This document shows positions 25,610 to 34,417 of a stretch of DNA of 64,000 nucleotides, one piece after another. The translations under genes and the position numbers were made by a program. Origin of the DNA: Aequorivita sp. (GTDB taxonomy: Bacteria; Bacteroidota; Bacteroidia; Flavobacteriales; Flavobacteriaceae); the NCBI GenBank assembly GCA_030690315.1, contig JAUYGY010000036.1, forward strand, positions 186,001 to 250,000. The letters are read 5' to 3'. Every line of letters begins with the position of its first letter. Within the stretch, counting starts at the first letter, position 1. A model generated the notes under the pieces. That model worked only from the letters and a program-made list of their open reading frames with translations. It made no database searches and was not told the DNA's origin.

Positions 25610-26870
25610 ACTTTGGGCGTCAACATATAAAGAAATGCTTTTGCTAGTGCGCGATTTGGGCGGAATTGCGATTCTTTTTATAATGCCCTTATTGCTTTTG
25701 ATTGTGATAACTTTGGTGCAGGACAGCACCTTCAAAACCATTAGCGATATAAAAATTCCCGTGCTTTTGGTGGATAATGACAAAGGGGAAATTTCAAAAA
25801 ATATTATTGAAAATCTTTCCGAATCCAATTCCTTTGAAATTCTTCAGAAAACTTCGGAAGAAGAAGCAAAAGAAGCTGTTTTCTCTGGAAAATATCAGCT
25901 CGCCATTGTAATTCCAGAAAATCTTTCGGCCTCGCTTCAAAAGAAAGTGGACCAAAATGTGGAAGGTATTTTGTCAAAATTCGGATTGGAAGAAGACACT
26001 TTGGCAATTGCAAAAGAAGCAATTCCACAAAAGGAAGTGCGGCTGTACTTTGATCCCGCAACCCAAACAAGTTTTAAATCGTCGGTAAAAAATGGCATCG
26101 ATAAAATGATTTCCAAAATTGAAACCCAAAGCATTTACAAAGCGTTTCAAACGGAATTAGGCGAAGAAGATTCCGAACCCATTTTCGACACGGAAAATTT
26201 TATTGCTTTCAAAGAAATTCTACCCACAAAAAATAACGCAGAAATCATTCCAAACTCAGCCCAGCACAACGTTCCGGCGTGGACGCTGTTTGCTATTTTC
26301 TTTATAATTGTGCCGCTCTCCATCAATTTGGTGAAAGAAAAAAACCAAGGCACTTTCGTGCGTTTGCGAACAAATCCAGTAAGTTACGCCACGGTTTTGG
26401 GCGGAAAAACTATAGTTTATCTCGGGGTTTGCTTGATTCAGTTTACGTTGATGTTGCTTGTGGGAATTTATCTTTTCCCTACAATTGGTTTGCCGGGGGT
26501 TGATGTTTCGGGAAAACTGCCGATGCTTTACGTTGTGGCGCTTTTCTCAGGTTTGGCTGCTATTGGTTTAGGTTTACTATTGGGGACTATTGCAAAAACA
26601 CAGGAACAAGCGGCGCCGTTTGGAGCCACTTCCGTTGTAATTTTGGCAGCCCTCGGCGGCGTTTGGGTACCAGTTTTTGTTATGCCGAAATTTATGCAAC
26701 TCATTTCCAAAATTTCCCCGATGAACTGGGGCTTGGAAGCTTTTTACGATGTATTTTTAAGAAATGTGGGTTTTGCTAAAATCCTTCCCGAAATTTCGTT
26801 ATTATTGTTGTTTTTCCTTACAACAACTGTAATTGCAATAATTTATAATAACAGAAAAAATGCCGTCTGA
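25602..26870 (+). CDS. ABC-2 type transporter permease
   Basis: A 422-residue permease. ATG 25602 (MHKLWASTYKEMLLLVRD) is chosen; an earlier in-frame start at 25563 would overlap the ATPase gene heavily. It has one N-terminal membrane segment, a large soluble loop (about residues 50-225) and then five hydrophobic segments to the C-terminus: the ABC-2 layout. Gene overlap with the ATPase (8 bases) and with the thioesterase (11 bases) indicates one transcript. Confidence 0.92.
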   Translation: MHKLWASTYKEMLLLVRDLGGIAILFIMPLLLLIVITLVQDSTFKTISDIKIPVLLVDNDKGEISKNIIENLSESNSFEILQKTSEEEAKEAVFSGKYQLAIVIPENLSASLQKKVDQNVEGILSKFGLEEDTLAIAKEAIPQKEVRLYFDPATQTSFKSSVKNGIDKMISKIETQSIYKAFQTELGEEDSEPIFDTENFIAFKEILPTKNNAEIIPNSAQHNVPAWTLFAIFFIIVPLSINLVKEKNQGTFVRLRTNPVSYATVLGGKTIVYLGVCLIQFTLMLLVGIYLFPTIGLPGVDVSGKLPMLYVVALFSGLAAIGLGLLLGTIAKTQEQAAPFGATSVVILAALGGVWVPVFVMPKFMQLISKISPMNWGLEAFYDVFLRNVGFAKILPEISLLLLFFLTTTVIAIIYNNRKNAV

Positions 26871-27288
26871 AAATAAAAATGAAATAAGTTTTACTTCTGA
26901 AATCCGAGTGCGTTTCACCGAAACAGATCCGCTTGGAATTGTGTGGCACGGCAATTATATTCAATATTTTGAAGATGGCCGCGAAGCTTTTGGAAGAGAA
27001 CACGGCATTTCCTATTTAGAACAAAAAGCAAATGGCTACACTTCGCCAATTGTGAAATCTTCCTGCGAACACAAGCTGCCACTGCGTTATGGCGATGTTG
27101 CAACCATAAAAACAACATTTATTCCTTCGCCGGCGGCAAAAATGATTTTTCGGTATCGCATTTTTGACCCAAAAGGCAGGCTTGTTTGCTTAGGCGAAAC
27201 CATTCAAGTTTTTTTGAATGAGCAAGGCGAGCTTTCGCTTACAAAGCCTGAATTTTTCATCAATTGGAAGAAAAAAATTGGCGTTTAG
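26860..27288 (+). CDS. Acyl-CoA/ACP thioesterase, 4HBT hotdog family
   Basis: A 142-residue hotdog protein. RFTETDPLGIVWHGNYIQYFE is the 4-hydroxybenzoyl-CoA thioesterase signature, with Asp in DPLG as the catalytic residue. The length is normal for the family. It could release the finished chain from an ACP or edit misloaded chains. It starts inside the permease gene and ends 3 bases before ketosynthase 2. Confidence 0.9.
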   Translation: MPSENKNEISFTSEIRVRFTETDPLGIVWHGNYIQYFEDGREAFGREHGISYLEQKANGYTSPIVKSSCEHKLPLRYGDVATIKTTFIPSPAAKMIFRYRIFDPKGRLVCLGETIQVFLNEQGELSLTKPEFFINWKKKIGV

Positions 27289-27291
27289 AAA

Positions 27292-28440
27292 ATGGCTAGA
27301 ACCTTCATTTCATATAACAATATTTTAAGCAGTCTGGGCTTCGACAGCGAAACGGTGGTCGAAAATATTTCCAAAGGAATTTCAGGGCTTGAAAAATATG
27401 ATGACGCTTCCCTTTTGCCCGAACCTTTCTGTGCTTCGATGATTTCTTCGGAAAAAATAAAGAATGAATTCAATAAAATTGGAGATGCTTCAAAGTTTAC
27501 GAAGCTAGAGCAAATGCTGATTCTTTCTTTAAAAAAGGTAATTGATACTTCAAATATTCCCTTAAATGAAAGCGTGGGCTTGCTGATTTCAACCACAAAA
27601 GGAAATATAGACGTACTCGAAAAAAACAGTAATTTCCCCGAAAGTCGTGCATATTTGAGCGAATTGGGAAAAACGATCCAGAATTTTTTCAACTTTAAAA
27701 ATGAAGCGATTGTAATTTCAAACGCCTGCGTTTCGGGAGTTTTGGCTATTTCGGTGGCAAAAAGATTTATTTTGGAGGGAAAATATGATCACGTTTTTAT
27801 AACCAGTGGCGATTTGGTGACGAAATTTATTCTTTCTGGTTTCAATTCCTTTCAAGCTTTATCGGCAGAACCGTGCAAACCTTATGATAAAGACCGGTTA
27901 GGAATAAATCTCGGGGAAGTTGCCGCCAGTGTTTTGGTTACTTCTTCCGCAGAAAATCTACCGAAGGAGGCCGTTGAAATTTTAGGCGATGCAACCTGCA
28001 ACGATGCCAATCACATTTCGGGCCCTTCACGCACGGGCGAAGGACTTTTCCGTAGTGTGAAAGCGGCGTTGAAAGAGGCAAATATGACTGCCAATGAAAT
28101 AGATTATATTTCTGCTCACGGCACCGCCACGCCTTTCAATGACGAAATGGAGGCCGTTGCTTTCAGCAGGTTGGGAATGGAAAAAGTTCCGATGAACAGT
28201 TTAAAAGGATATTTTGGGCATACATTGGGTGCATCTGGTTTACTGGAAACAATTGTTGGAATGCATTCTATAGAAAGAAATATACTTTTTTCATCCAAAG
28301 GATTTTCCGAACTTGGCGTTTCAAAAAAAATGAATATCATCCTTACAAATACACCGAAAATCTTAAATACCTTCCTGAAAACTGCCTCGGGTTTTGGGGG
28401 CTGCAACACGGCTGTGATTTTCAAAAATACAAACAACTAA
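27292..28440 (+). CDS. Beta-ketoacyl synthase 2
   Basis: A 382-residue ketosynthase, slightly shorter than FabF. The nucleophile is Cys146 (VISNACVSGVLAI), with His in ISAHGTATPFND and in KGYFGHTLGASG, so the triad is complete. Ends in a SGFGGCNTAVIF block. It is more divergent at the N-terminus than the other ketosynthases, so it may take a special substrate such as the aryl starter. The methyltransferase follows 10 bases later. Confidence 0.9.
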   Translation: MARTFISYNNILSSLGFDSETVVENISKGISGLEKYDDASLLPEPFCASMISSEKIKNEFNKIGDASKFTKLEQMLILSLKKVIDTSNIPLNESVGLLISTTKGNIDVLEKNSNFPESRAYLSELGKTIQNFFNFKNEAIVISNACVSGVLAISVAKRFILEGKYDHVFITSGDLVTKFILSGFNSFQALSAEPCKPYDKDRLGINLGEVAASVLVTSSAENLPKEAVEILGDATCNDANHISGPSRTGEGLFRSVKAALKEANMTANEIDYISAHGTATPFNDEMEAVAFSRLGMEKVPMNSLKGYFGHTLGASGLLETIVGMHSIERNILFSSKGFSELGVSKKMNIILTNTPKILNTFLKTASGFGGCNTAVIFKNTNN

Positions 28441-28450
28441 CTGACATTAA

Positions 28451-29518
28451 ATGCAAACAACTACAAAAAAAATGAATGCCATTGAGGCTTTGGAAGAAGC
28501 GCATCGAATTGCTTTCGCGCCGTTCGTTTTTCAAGCTTCGGTATCGCTTCGGAAATTGGGTATACTCGATTACATTTTTGACCAACGAGATAATGGTGGT
28601 CCCACTGTTGATGAGATTTCCGAAAAACTTTCCCTGAGTCCGTATGGAGTTGGCGTGCTGTTGGAAATTGCGGAAACATCAAATATTGTAAGCAAAAGCA
28701 GTGACAATAAATTTGAACTGACCAAAATCGGCTATTTTCTGAACTACAATACCACCGCAAGCGTGAACCTGAATTTTACCCACGATGTTTGCTATAGAGG
28801 GTTATTTCATTTAGAAGAGTCCATCAAAACTGGAAAACCGGAAGGGTTGAAAGAATTGGGGCAATGGAATACTATTTACGAGGGTTTGTCTCAACTTAAA
28901 CCTGCCCAGAAAAAATCTTGGTTCGATTTTGACCACCACTATTCTGATGATATTTTTGACGAAGCGCTGGAAAAAATATTCGAGAGAAAGCCAAAAACAC
29001 TTTTTGATATTGGCGGGAACACCGGTAAATTTTCCTTGAAATGTTGCAATTTCAATGAAGATGTAGAAGTGAAAATCATCGATTTGCCGGGACAGTTGAA
29101 TATGGCTTTGGAAAATGCCGAAAAAAATGGTTTTAAAGATAGAATTTCTGTGTATCCCATTGATTGGCTTTCTGAAAATCCGCAAATTCCCGAAGGAGCA
29201 GATTTAATTTGGATGTGCCAATTTTTAGATTGTTTTTCGGAAGATGAAATATTGAAAGTATTGAGCACTTGTGCAGAATCAATGAATAAAGATGCGGAAT
29301 TGGTTATTGTGGAAACCTTTACTGATAGACAGCATTTTAAATCATCACAATTTATTTTGGAAGCAACATCGCTTTATTTTACGGTCTTGGCCAACGGAAA
29401 CAGCAAAATGTATCCAGCCAGTATTTTTCTGAAATTGATTGAAAAAGCCGGACTTAAATTGAAAGACGATATTAAATTAGGCGAATATCACACGATGTTA
29501 GTGTGTGAAAAACAGTAA
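28451..29518 (+). CDS. SAM-dependent methyltransferase (O-methyltransferase family 2 type)
   Basis: A 355-residue two-domain protein. An N-terminal winged-helix dimerisation region (about residues 10-95) is followed by the class I fold with its SAM motif TLFDIGGNTGKFSLK (about 177-191), then VKIIDLPGQL and DLIWMCQFLDCFSEDEIL. This is the layout of plant-type O-methyltransferases. Methylation of the polyene aryl ring or resorcinol is the likely role; flexirubins carry methyl groups on the aromatic part. It overlaps the next gene by 14 bases. Confidence 0.9.
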   Translation: MQTTTKKMNAIEALEEAHRIAFAPFVFQASVSLRKLGILDYIFDQRDNGGPTVDEISEKLSLSPYGVGVLLEIAETSNIVSKSSDNKFELTKIGYFLNYNTTASVNLNFTHDVCYRGLFHLEESIKTGKPEGLKELGQWNTIYEGLSQLKPAQKKSWFDFDHHYSDDIFDEALEKIFERKPKTLFDIGGNTGKFSLKCCNFNEDVEVKIIDLPGQLNMALENAEKNGFKDRISVYPIDWLSENPQIPEGADLIWMCQFLDCFSEDEILKVLSTCAESMNKDAELVIVETFTDRQHFKSSQFILEATSLYFTVLANGNSKMYPASIFLKLIEKAGLKLKDDIKLGEYHTMLVCEKQ

Positions 29519-30140
29519 AATTTTGAATGGGAATTTTTACATAAAAAATTATTGCCATATTAAAAACCAAAAGGTTTTGATCAATGGAAATGTTATTTTT
29601 AGTGACGAAAATGAAGAATTTTCAACATTTATAAAGAACGCATACAAGTTTTTGAAAACGGATTATCCGAAGTTTTTCAAAATGGACAATCTCAGTAAAC
29701 TCGCTTTTTTGGCGGCCGATGTTCTACTGAAAAGTGAAAATTTAAACGAAGAGGAAAATAATATTGCCCTCATTTTTTCAAACAAAGCATCAAGTTTAAA
29801 TACAGACCGGAAACATCAAGCATCAATAGAAAATGAAGCGGAGTATTTCCCCAGTCCGGCGGTTTTTGTTTATACGCTGCCAAATATTTGTTTGGGCGAG
29901 ATAAGTATTAAACGCAAGCTTTATTCTGAAAATAGTTTTTTTATCTTTGACCGCTTCAATGCAGAACATTTACAACTGTACGCCAATAATTTATTGCGAA
30001 GCGAAAAGACCGAAAAAGTACTTTGTGGTTGGGTAGATTTTGATGAGAACAGCTACGAAGCTTTTCTATATTTAGTTGAAAAAGAAGGCAAAATTGAACA
30101 TAACACTGAAGAAATAAACAGATTATACAATATATTATGA
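29505..30140 (+). CDS. Truncated ketosynthase-like protein
   Basis: A 211-residue protein with the N-terminal half of a beta-ketoacyl synthase fold: ALIFSNKASSLNTDRKH and a segment aligning with the nucleophile elbow (PAVFVYTLPNICLGEISIKRK). No ketosynthase His motifs follow. It is therefore about half the usual length and unlikely to condense substrates alone. It overlaps its neighbours by 14 and 4 bases, so it has been kept under tight coupling. A partner or chain-length role is inferred. Confidence 0.75.
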   Translation: MKNSKILNGNFYIKNYCHIKNQKVLINGNVIFSDENEEFSTFIKNAYKFLKTDYPKFFKMDNLSKLAFLAADVLLKSENLNEEENNIALIFSNKASSLNTDRKHQASIENEAEYFPSPAVFVYTLPNICLGEISIKRKLYSENSFFIFDRFNAEHLQLYANNLLRSEKTEKVLCGWVDFDENSYEAFLYLVEKEGKIEHNTEEINRLYNIL

Positions 30141-30394
30141 GCGAACTAAAAGAAGAATTAAAAGCAAAAATCATAGAACAATTGAATCTTGAAGATGTTT
30201 CAGTAGCAGACATTGCAGATGAGGATGCGCTTTTTGGCGACGGGCTTGGTTTAGATTCCATTGATGCGTTGGAGCTTATTGTAATGCTGGACAAAGATTA
30301 CGGCATCCGTTTGAGTGACCCAAAAGAGGGCAGAAAGATTTTTGAATCTGTACAGGTTATGGCAGATTATATTCAGGAGCACCGCACAAAATAA
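30137..30394 (+). CDS. Acyl carrier protein 2
   Basis: An 85-residue ACP. LGLDSIDALEL puts the phosphopantetheine on Ser41. The ATGA overlap with the preceding truncated ketosynthase implies coupled translation. With ketosynthase 3 downstream it probably serves polyene elongation, a different role from ACP 1 near the LpxL-type acyltransferase; this division is inferred only from position. Confidence 0.93.
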   Translation: MSELKEELKAKIIEQLNLEDVSVADIADEDALFGDGLGLDSIDALELIVMLDKDYGIRLSDPKEGRKIFESVQVMADYIQEHRTK

Positions 30395-30405
30395 TTCTTA
30401 ATAAA

Positions 30406-30455
30406 CCTCTCTACTTTTCTCGTGAAGACAATGTCTGGTGGAGCGCAGTCGAGAC
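30406..30455 (+). repeat. Interspersed repeat fragment between ACP 2 and ketosynthase 3
   Basis: The 84-base gap contains GTCTGGTGGAGCGCAGTCGAGAC, half of a repeat commonly scattered between Bacteroidota genes; its ends (GTCT/AGAC) are inverted. It makes one of the few wide joints of the operon. Confidence 0.4.
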
Positions 30456-30478
30456 TTCTTAATTAGCAGAATCAATAC

Positions 30479-31681
30479 ATGAGCAAAGGCATAGCCATTA
30501 CCGGAATGGGCATTATTTCTGCAATTGGCAACAATGTGGCTGAAAATTATGACTCGCTCATAAATGGAAGAATGGGCATCACCCGTGTTGATAATATTGA
30601 AACTATTCAGCGCAGTGAAATTATGGTTGGGGAAGTGAAATTCACCAATGATGAATTGATTGCCCAACTAAACCTTCCGACTTCAAACAATTATTCGCGT
30701 ACCGCCATGCTCGGCGCAATAGCCGCAAAAGAAGCCTTTGCCAATGCAGGAATTACTGATATAAAAAAATATAAAACAGGCATTATTTCCGGCACCAGCG
30801 TTGGCGGAATGGATATGACCGAAAAATATTATTACGAATATCTTACCGAAAAACCTTTTCAAAAATATATTGAAAGCCACCATGCCGGTGATTCTACACA
30901 AAAAATGGCTGAACAGTTAGGGATTGAAGAAAGTTTGGTTACAACAATTAGTACGGCATGTTCTTCCGCGGCAAATGCAATTATGCTTGGCGCCCGTTTG
31001 ATAAAATCTGGCAAATTGGATCGCGTATTGGTTGGTGGCGCAGATTGCCTTTCAAAATTTACAATCAACGGTTTTAAAACCTTGATGATTTTAAGTGATA
31101 CTTTCAACACTCCTTTTGACGAGAACAGAAAAGGTTTAAATCTGGGTGAAGCTGCAGCATTTTTGGTTTTAGAAAGCGACGAAGTGGTAAAAGCAGAAAA
31201 CAAAAAAGTGCTCGCTTATGTAAAAGGATATGGAAATGCCAACGATGCATTTCACCAAACCGCATCTTCTGATGATGGTGATGGCGCAACCCTGGCAATG
31301 GAAAAAGCGTTAAAAGTTGCAGATTTAAAAGCTTCTGAAATTGATTACATAAACGCCCACGGCACGGCAACGGGCAATAATGACCTTTCGGAAGGCAGGG
31401 CGATTCTTCGTATCTTTGGTGAAGATTTGCCAGACTTTAGCTCCACAAAAGCATTTACGGGGCACACCTTGGCAGCCGCTGGTGCAATTGAAGCGGTATA
31501 TTCCGTTTTGGCTTTACAGCACAATGTTATTTTTCCAAATTTGAATTTTAAAACGCCGATGAAGGAATTCTCAATGATTCCGCAAACAAAATTAAAAGAA
31601 AAAGAATTGAATAATGTGCTGTCTAATTCCCTTGGTTTTGGAGGGAATTGCTCAACGGTTATATTTTCCAAGAAACCGTAG
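30479..31681 (+). CDS. Beta-ketoacyl-ACP synthase (KAS II type) 3
   Basis: A 400-residue ketosynthase with the full triad: Cys161 (ISTACSSAANAIM), His in INAHGTATGNND and His in TKAFTGHTLAAAG. It is the most FabF-like of the set. In aryl polyene systems such an enzyme pairs with a chain-length factor; the degenerate ketosynthase at 32583, downstream of the toxin cassette, is the candidate partner. The toxin cassette separates the two. Confidence 0.94.
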   Translation: MSKGIAITGMGIISAIGNNVAENYDSLINGRMGITRVDNIETIQRSEIMVGEVKFTNDELIAQLNLPTSNNYSRTAMLGAIAAKEAFANAGITDIKKYKTGIISGTSVGGMDMTEKYYYEYLTEKPFQKYIESHHAGDSTQKMAEQLGIEESLVTTISTACSSAANAIMLGARLIKSGKLDRVLVGGADCLSKFTINGFKTLMILSDTFNTPFDENRKGLNLGEAAAFLVLESDEVVKAENKKVLAYVKGYGNANDAFHQTASSDDGDGATLAMEKALKVADLKASEIDYINAHGTATGNNDLSEGRAILRIFGEDLPDFSSTKAFTGHTLAAAGAIEAVYSVLALQHNVIFPNLNFKTPMKEFSMIPQTKLKEKELNNVLSNSLGFGGNCSTVIFSKKP

Positions 31682-31707
31682 TTCCAGCAAAAATCTTCAC
31701 TTTAAAC

Positions 31708-31715
31708 TATCTTTG
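31708..31715 (+). promoter_or_regulatory. -7 promoter box of the zeta-toxin cassette
   Basis: TATCTTTG is an exact TAnnTTTG match 18 bases before the toxin ATG, inside a long operon where other genes have no such box. No -33 TTG is visible. Confidence 0.4.
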
Positions 31716-31732
31716 CGGTTGAACTATTTCGG

Positions 31733-32317
31733 ATGAAACGACTTTTTATTATTGCGGGCTGCAACGGTGCTGGAAAGACAACGGCTTCCTATACCATTTT
31801 GCCGGATATTTTGAATTGCAATGAATTTGTAAATGCCGATGAAATAGCAAAAGGCCTCTCCCCGTTCAATCCCGATAAAAGCTCATTTCAGGCTGGCAGG
31901 CTTATGCTGGAGAGAATTAAGGATTTGAAAAATACAGGAAATGATTTCGCCTTTGAAACTACTTTGGCAACCAAAAGTTATAAAAATTTTATTCTGGAAG
32001 CCCAAAAAAAAGGATATGAAGTAACAATACTTTTCTTCTTTTTGAAATCACCAGAACTGGCGATAAAAAGAGTTAAATTTCGAGTTGAGGAGGGCGGTCA
32101 TAATATTCCGCAAGACGTAATTATAAGACGCTATGAAAACGGTTTGAAAAACTTTTTCGGTATCTTTAAACCGATAGTGGATAAATGGATTTTTATCGAT
32201 AACTCTAATGAAGGGCTTCGAAAAACGATTGCAATAGGGGCTATAAATGAAGAACGAATCGTGGATTTGAAAAAGTGGAATTTTTTAAAAGAGAAATATG
32301 ATGAAGGAAAAAGATGA
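31733..32317 (+). CDS. Zeta-toxin family kinase
   Basis: A 194-residue P-loop protein. Walker A is GCNGAGKTT (residues 9-17), followed by NADEIAKGLSPFNP, which holds the family Asp/Glu, and FAFETTLATKSYK, then the basic block FRVEEGGHNIP near the phosphate-binding arginines. Zeta toxins phosphorylate UDP-N-acetylglucosamine and block wall synthesis; related proteins have other targets. It overlaps the next small gene by 20 bases. It interrupts two ketosynthase genes, has its own promoter box, and has no apparent role in pigment synthesis. Confidence 0.87.
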   Translation: MKRLFIIAGCNGAGKTTASYTILPDILNCNEFVNADEIAKGLSPFNPDKSSFQAGRLMLERIKDLKNTGNDFAFETTLATKSYKNFILEAQKKGYEVTILFFFLKSPELAIKRVKFRVEEGGHNIPQDVIIRRYENGLKNFFGIFKPIVDKWIFIDNSNEGLRKTIAIGAINEERIVDLKKWNFLKEKYDEGKR

Positions 32318-32564
32318 ATTGACTGAACTGTGCAATAAAATTGAACGAGGTTTGGAAGTTTCTTTTGAAAGGCTCATCGCCTTCAAAAAGTATAAAAACT
32401 CACCATTTGTTTTTCATAGAGATGGTAAAATTGTTGAAATATCTGCCGATGAAATGGAAAGGGAAATGATGGAATCAAAGAAAGTTAAGCCATATAAAAA
32501 GAAAGACAAAGCGCATCTTGTAAGTGAACCTTTCAAAGAAACTAAAAACAAAAAAGCAAAATAA
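32298..32564 (+). CDS. Putative antitoxin of the zeta-type cassette
   Basis: An 88-residue, highly charged protein of no recognised family (ELCNKIERGLEVSFERLIAFKKYK, then a lysine-rich tail). It begins inside the toxin gene (20-base overlap) with two consecutive ATG codons, so translation is coupled. Size, charge and overlap with the kinase gene suggest the antitoxin. The order toxin-then-antitoxin is the reverse of classical epsilon-zeta. No sequence resemblance to epsilon is seen. Confidence 0.65.
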   Translation: MMKEKDELTELCNKIERGLEVSFERLIAFKKYKNSPFVFHRDGKIVEISADEMEREMMESKKVKPYKKKDKAHLVSEPFKETKNKKAK

Positions 32565-32582
32565 AGAGGTTTACGATTGAGA

Positions 32583-33647
32583 ATGAAAAAAGTTTACATA
32601 AATAGCATCGCTTCCATTTCGTCCCAAAAAACTTTTGATAACAGTATCTTTTTGGATGAAATAACCGATTATAACGATACAGTTATTTTCGCGCAAGACC
32701 CAGATTACAAACAATACATCCCACCAGCCTCCGCACGCCGCATGGCAAAAGGCATAAAAATGGGGGTCGTAGCATCCAAAATTGCAATGGCCGAAGCTGG
32801 AATAGAAACCGTGGATGCAATCATTACAGGCACAGGAATGGGCTGTATGATTGATTCCGAAAAATTTGTGAGCGCCATTATTGATAATAACGAGCAATAT
32901 TTAACGCCCACTTCTTTTATTCAAAGTACCCACAACACCGTTGCCGGGCAGATTGCTTTGGGGATGGAATGCAAGGCTTATAATTTTACCTATGTGCATT
33001 CCGCGATTTCCTTTGAATCTGCATTGCTGGATGCAAAAATGCAGCTCGAAAATGACGAAGCACAACATATTTTGGTGGGCGGCGTAGAAGAATTGGGGGC
33101 GCATACCACAGAGGTTCACCGCGTTATTAATCAAATAAAACCTGAGGCTGTAACTATTCCGGAAGTATTGAATTCTAAAACCGAAGGTGCAGTTTTCAGC
33201 GAAGGAGCCAATTTTTTTGTAGTTTCCAACGAAAAAAAAGAAAACTGTTATGCTGAATTGGTTGCAGTTGAAACTTTTAATACGCTTCAAAAGGAAAAGG
33301 TTTCGGAAACCATTGAAAGTTTTTTAAATGAAAATAATTTGAAGAGCAATGATATTGACGTTGTTGTCTTTGGAAATAATGGTGATGTGGATTTTGACGG
33401 GTATTACAACCAACTTTCCCAAGGAATTTTCAGCAAAACACAACAAGTTTTTTACAAACATTTGGTGGGCGAAAACAACACCGTTTCCGCTTTTGGGGTT
33501 TGGTTGGCTTCGAAAATTTTGAAAACCCAAACCATTCCCGAAATTGTAAAAATCAATGATATTGAGTCCGAAGAAATTAAAACAATTTTGTGTTACAACC
33601 AATATCGGGGCCAAAACCACAGCCTTGTTTTACTAAAAAAATGTTGA
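32583..33647 (+). CDS. Degenerate ketosynthase (chain-length-factor-like)
   Basis: A 354-residue KAS-fold protein. ATG 32583 is chosen over TTG 32577. The position of the catalytic cysteine reads FTYVHSAISFESAL, with no Cys, and the usual NAHGT and GHT histidine motifs are also not recognisable, so it cannot condense. Such proteins act as chain-length factors beside an active ketosynthase, here most likely KAS 3 at 30479. It overlaps the following deacetylase gene by 7 bases. Confidence 0.85.
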   Translation: MKKVYINSIASISSQKTFDNSIFLDEITDYNDTVIFAQDPDYKQYIPPASARRMAKGIKMGVVASKIAMAEAGIETVDAIITGTGMGCMIDSEKFVSAIIDNNEQYLTPTSFIQSTHNTVAGQIALGMECKAYNFTYVHSAISFESALLDAKMQLENDEAQHILVGGVEELGAHTTEVHRVINQIKPEAVTIPEVLNSKTEGAVFSEGANFFVVSNEKKENCYAELVAVETFNTLQKEKVSETIESFLNENNLKSNDIDVVVFGNNGDVDFDGYYNQLSQGIFSKTQQVFYKHLVGENNTVSAFGVWLASKILKTQTIPEIVKINDIESEEIKTILCYNQYRGQNHSLVLLKKC

Positions 33648-34417
33648 GGTTTTACACCATAAACGCCCTTGCTTTGGTGGTATTTTTTGGATTACTGCTG
33701 GCAGGTTTTTTTGGTGATGTTCCAGCTTGGCTTTATTTTCTGTTCGTTCTTATTTGGTTTTTAATTACCGCAATCGGGTCTTTTCAAATTAGGCTGAACT
33801 ATCATCTTCAATCCTTAAATCACAATTATAAAATTTCGGAGAACCACATTTCAATCACTTTTGACGATGGCCCAAATCCAGATATTACACCAAAAGTTTT
33901 AGCCCTTTTAAAGGAACACAATGCAAAAGCTAGTTTCTTTTTAATAGGAAAGAATGCCGAAAAATATCCCGAAATTATTCATCAAATTATTGAAGAAGGT
34001 CACAGTATTGGCAACCATTCCTATTCACATTCCAAAAATTTCGGATTTTTTTCAACGGAAAAAGTGGCTGCTGAATTGAAACAAACCAATTCAATTTTAA
34101 AAGAAATTACAGAAAAGGAACTGAAAATGTTCCGCCCGCCTTTTGGAGTAACCAATCCGAACATCAAAAAAGCGTTGAAAAACACAGGGCATCAATCCAT
34201 TGGGTGGAGCAAACGCAGCTTGGACACAACAAAGCTTTCCGAAGAAAAAATTTTAAAACGAATTACTTCCCACTTAAAAAAAGGAGATATTATCCTACTC
34301 CACGACAGTAGCGCAAAAACCGTTGCCGTATTGGAACAGTTATTGTTAACTTTGCCCTCGCACAAACTGCAGTCGGTCCCGGTGGATCGCTTACTTGAAA
34401 TTGAACCGTATGCGTAA
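33641..34417 (+). CDS. Membrane polysaccharide deacetylase family protein
   Basis: A 258-residue protein. ATG 33641 is chosen because it overlaps the previous stop by 7 bases and begins with two hydrophobic helices (about residues 5-55). The NodB domain has ITFDDGPNPDITP, HSIGNHSYSH, FRPPFGVTNP and IILLHDS. It is a second, unrelated-in-context deacetylase compared with the one at 7771, and has no insert. Some flexirubin and aryl polyene loci contain such a gene; the substrate is unknown. Confidence 0.9.
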   Translation: MLRFYTINALALVVFFGLLLAGFFGDVPAWLYFLFVLIWFLITAIGSFQIRLNYHLQSLNHNYKISENHISITFDDGPNPDITPKVLALLKEHNAKASFFLIGKNAEKYPEIIHQIIEEGHSIGNHSYSHSKNFGFFSTEKVAAELKQTNSILKEITEKELKMFRPPFGVTNPNIKKALKNTGHQSIGWSKRSLDTTKLSEEKILKRITSHLKKGDIILLHDSSAKTVAVLEQLLLTLPSHKLQSVPVDRLLEIEPYA

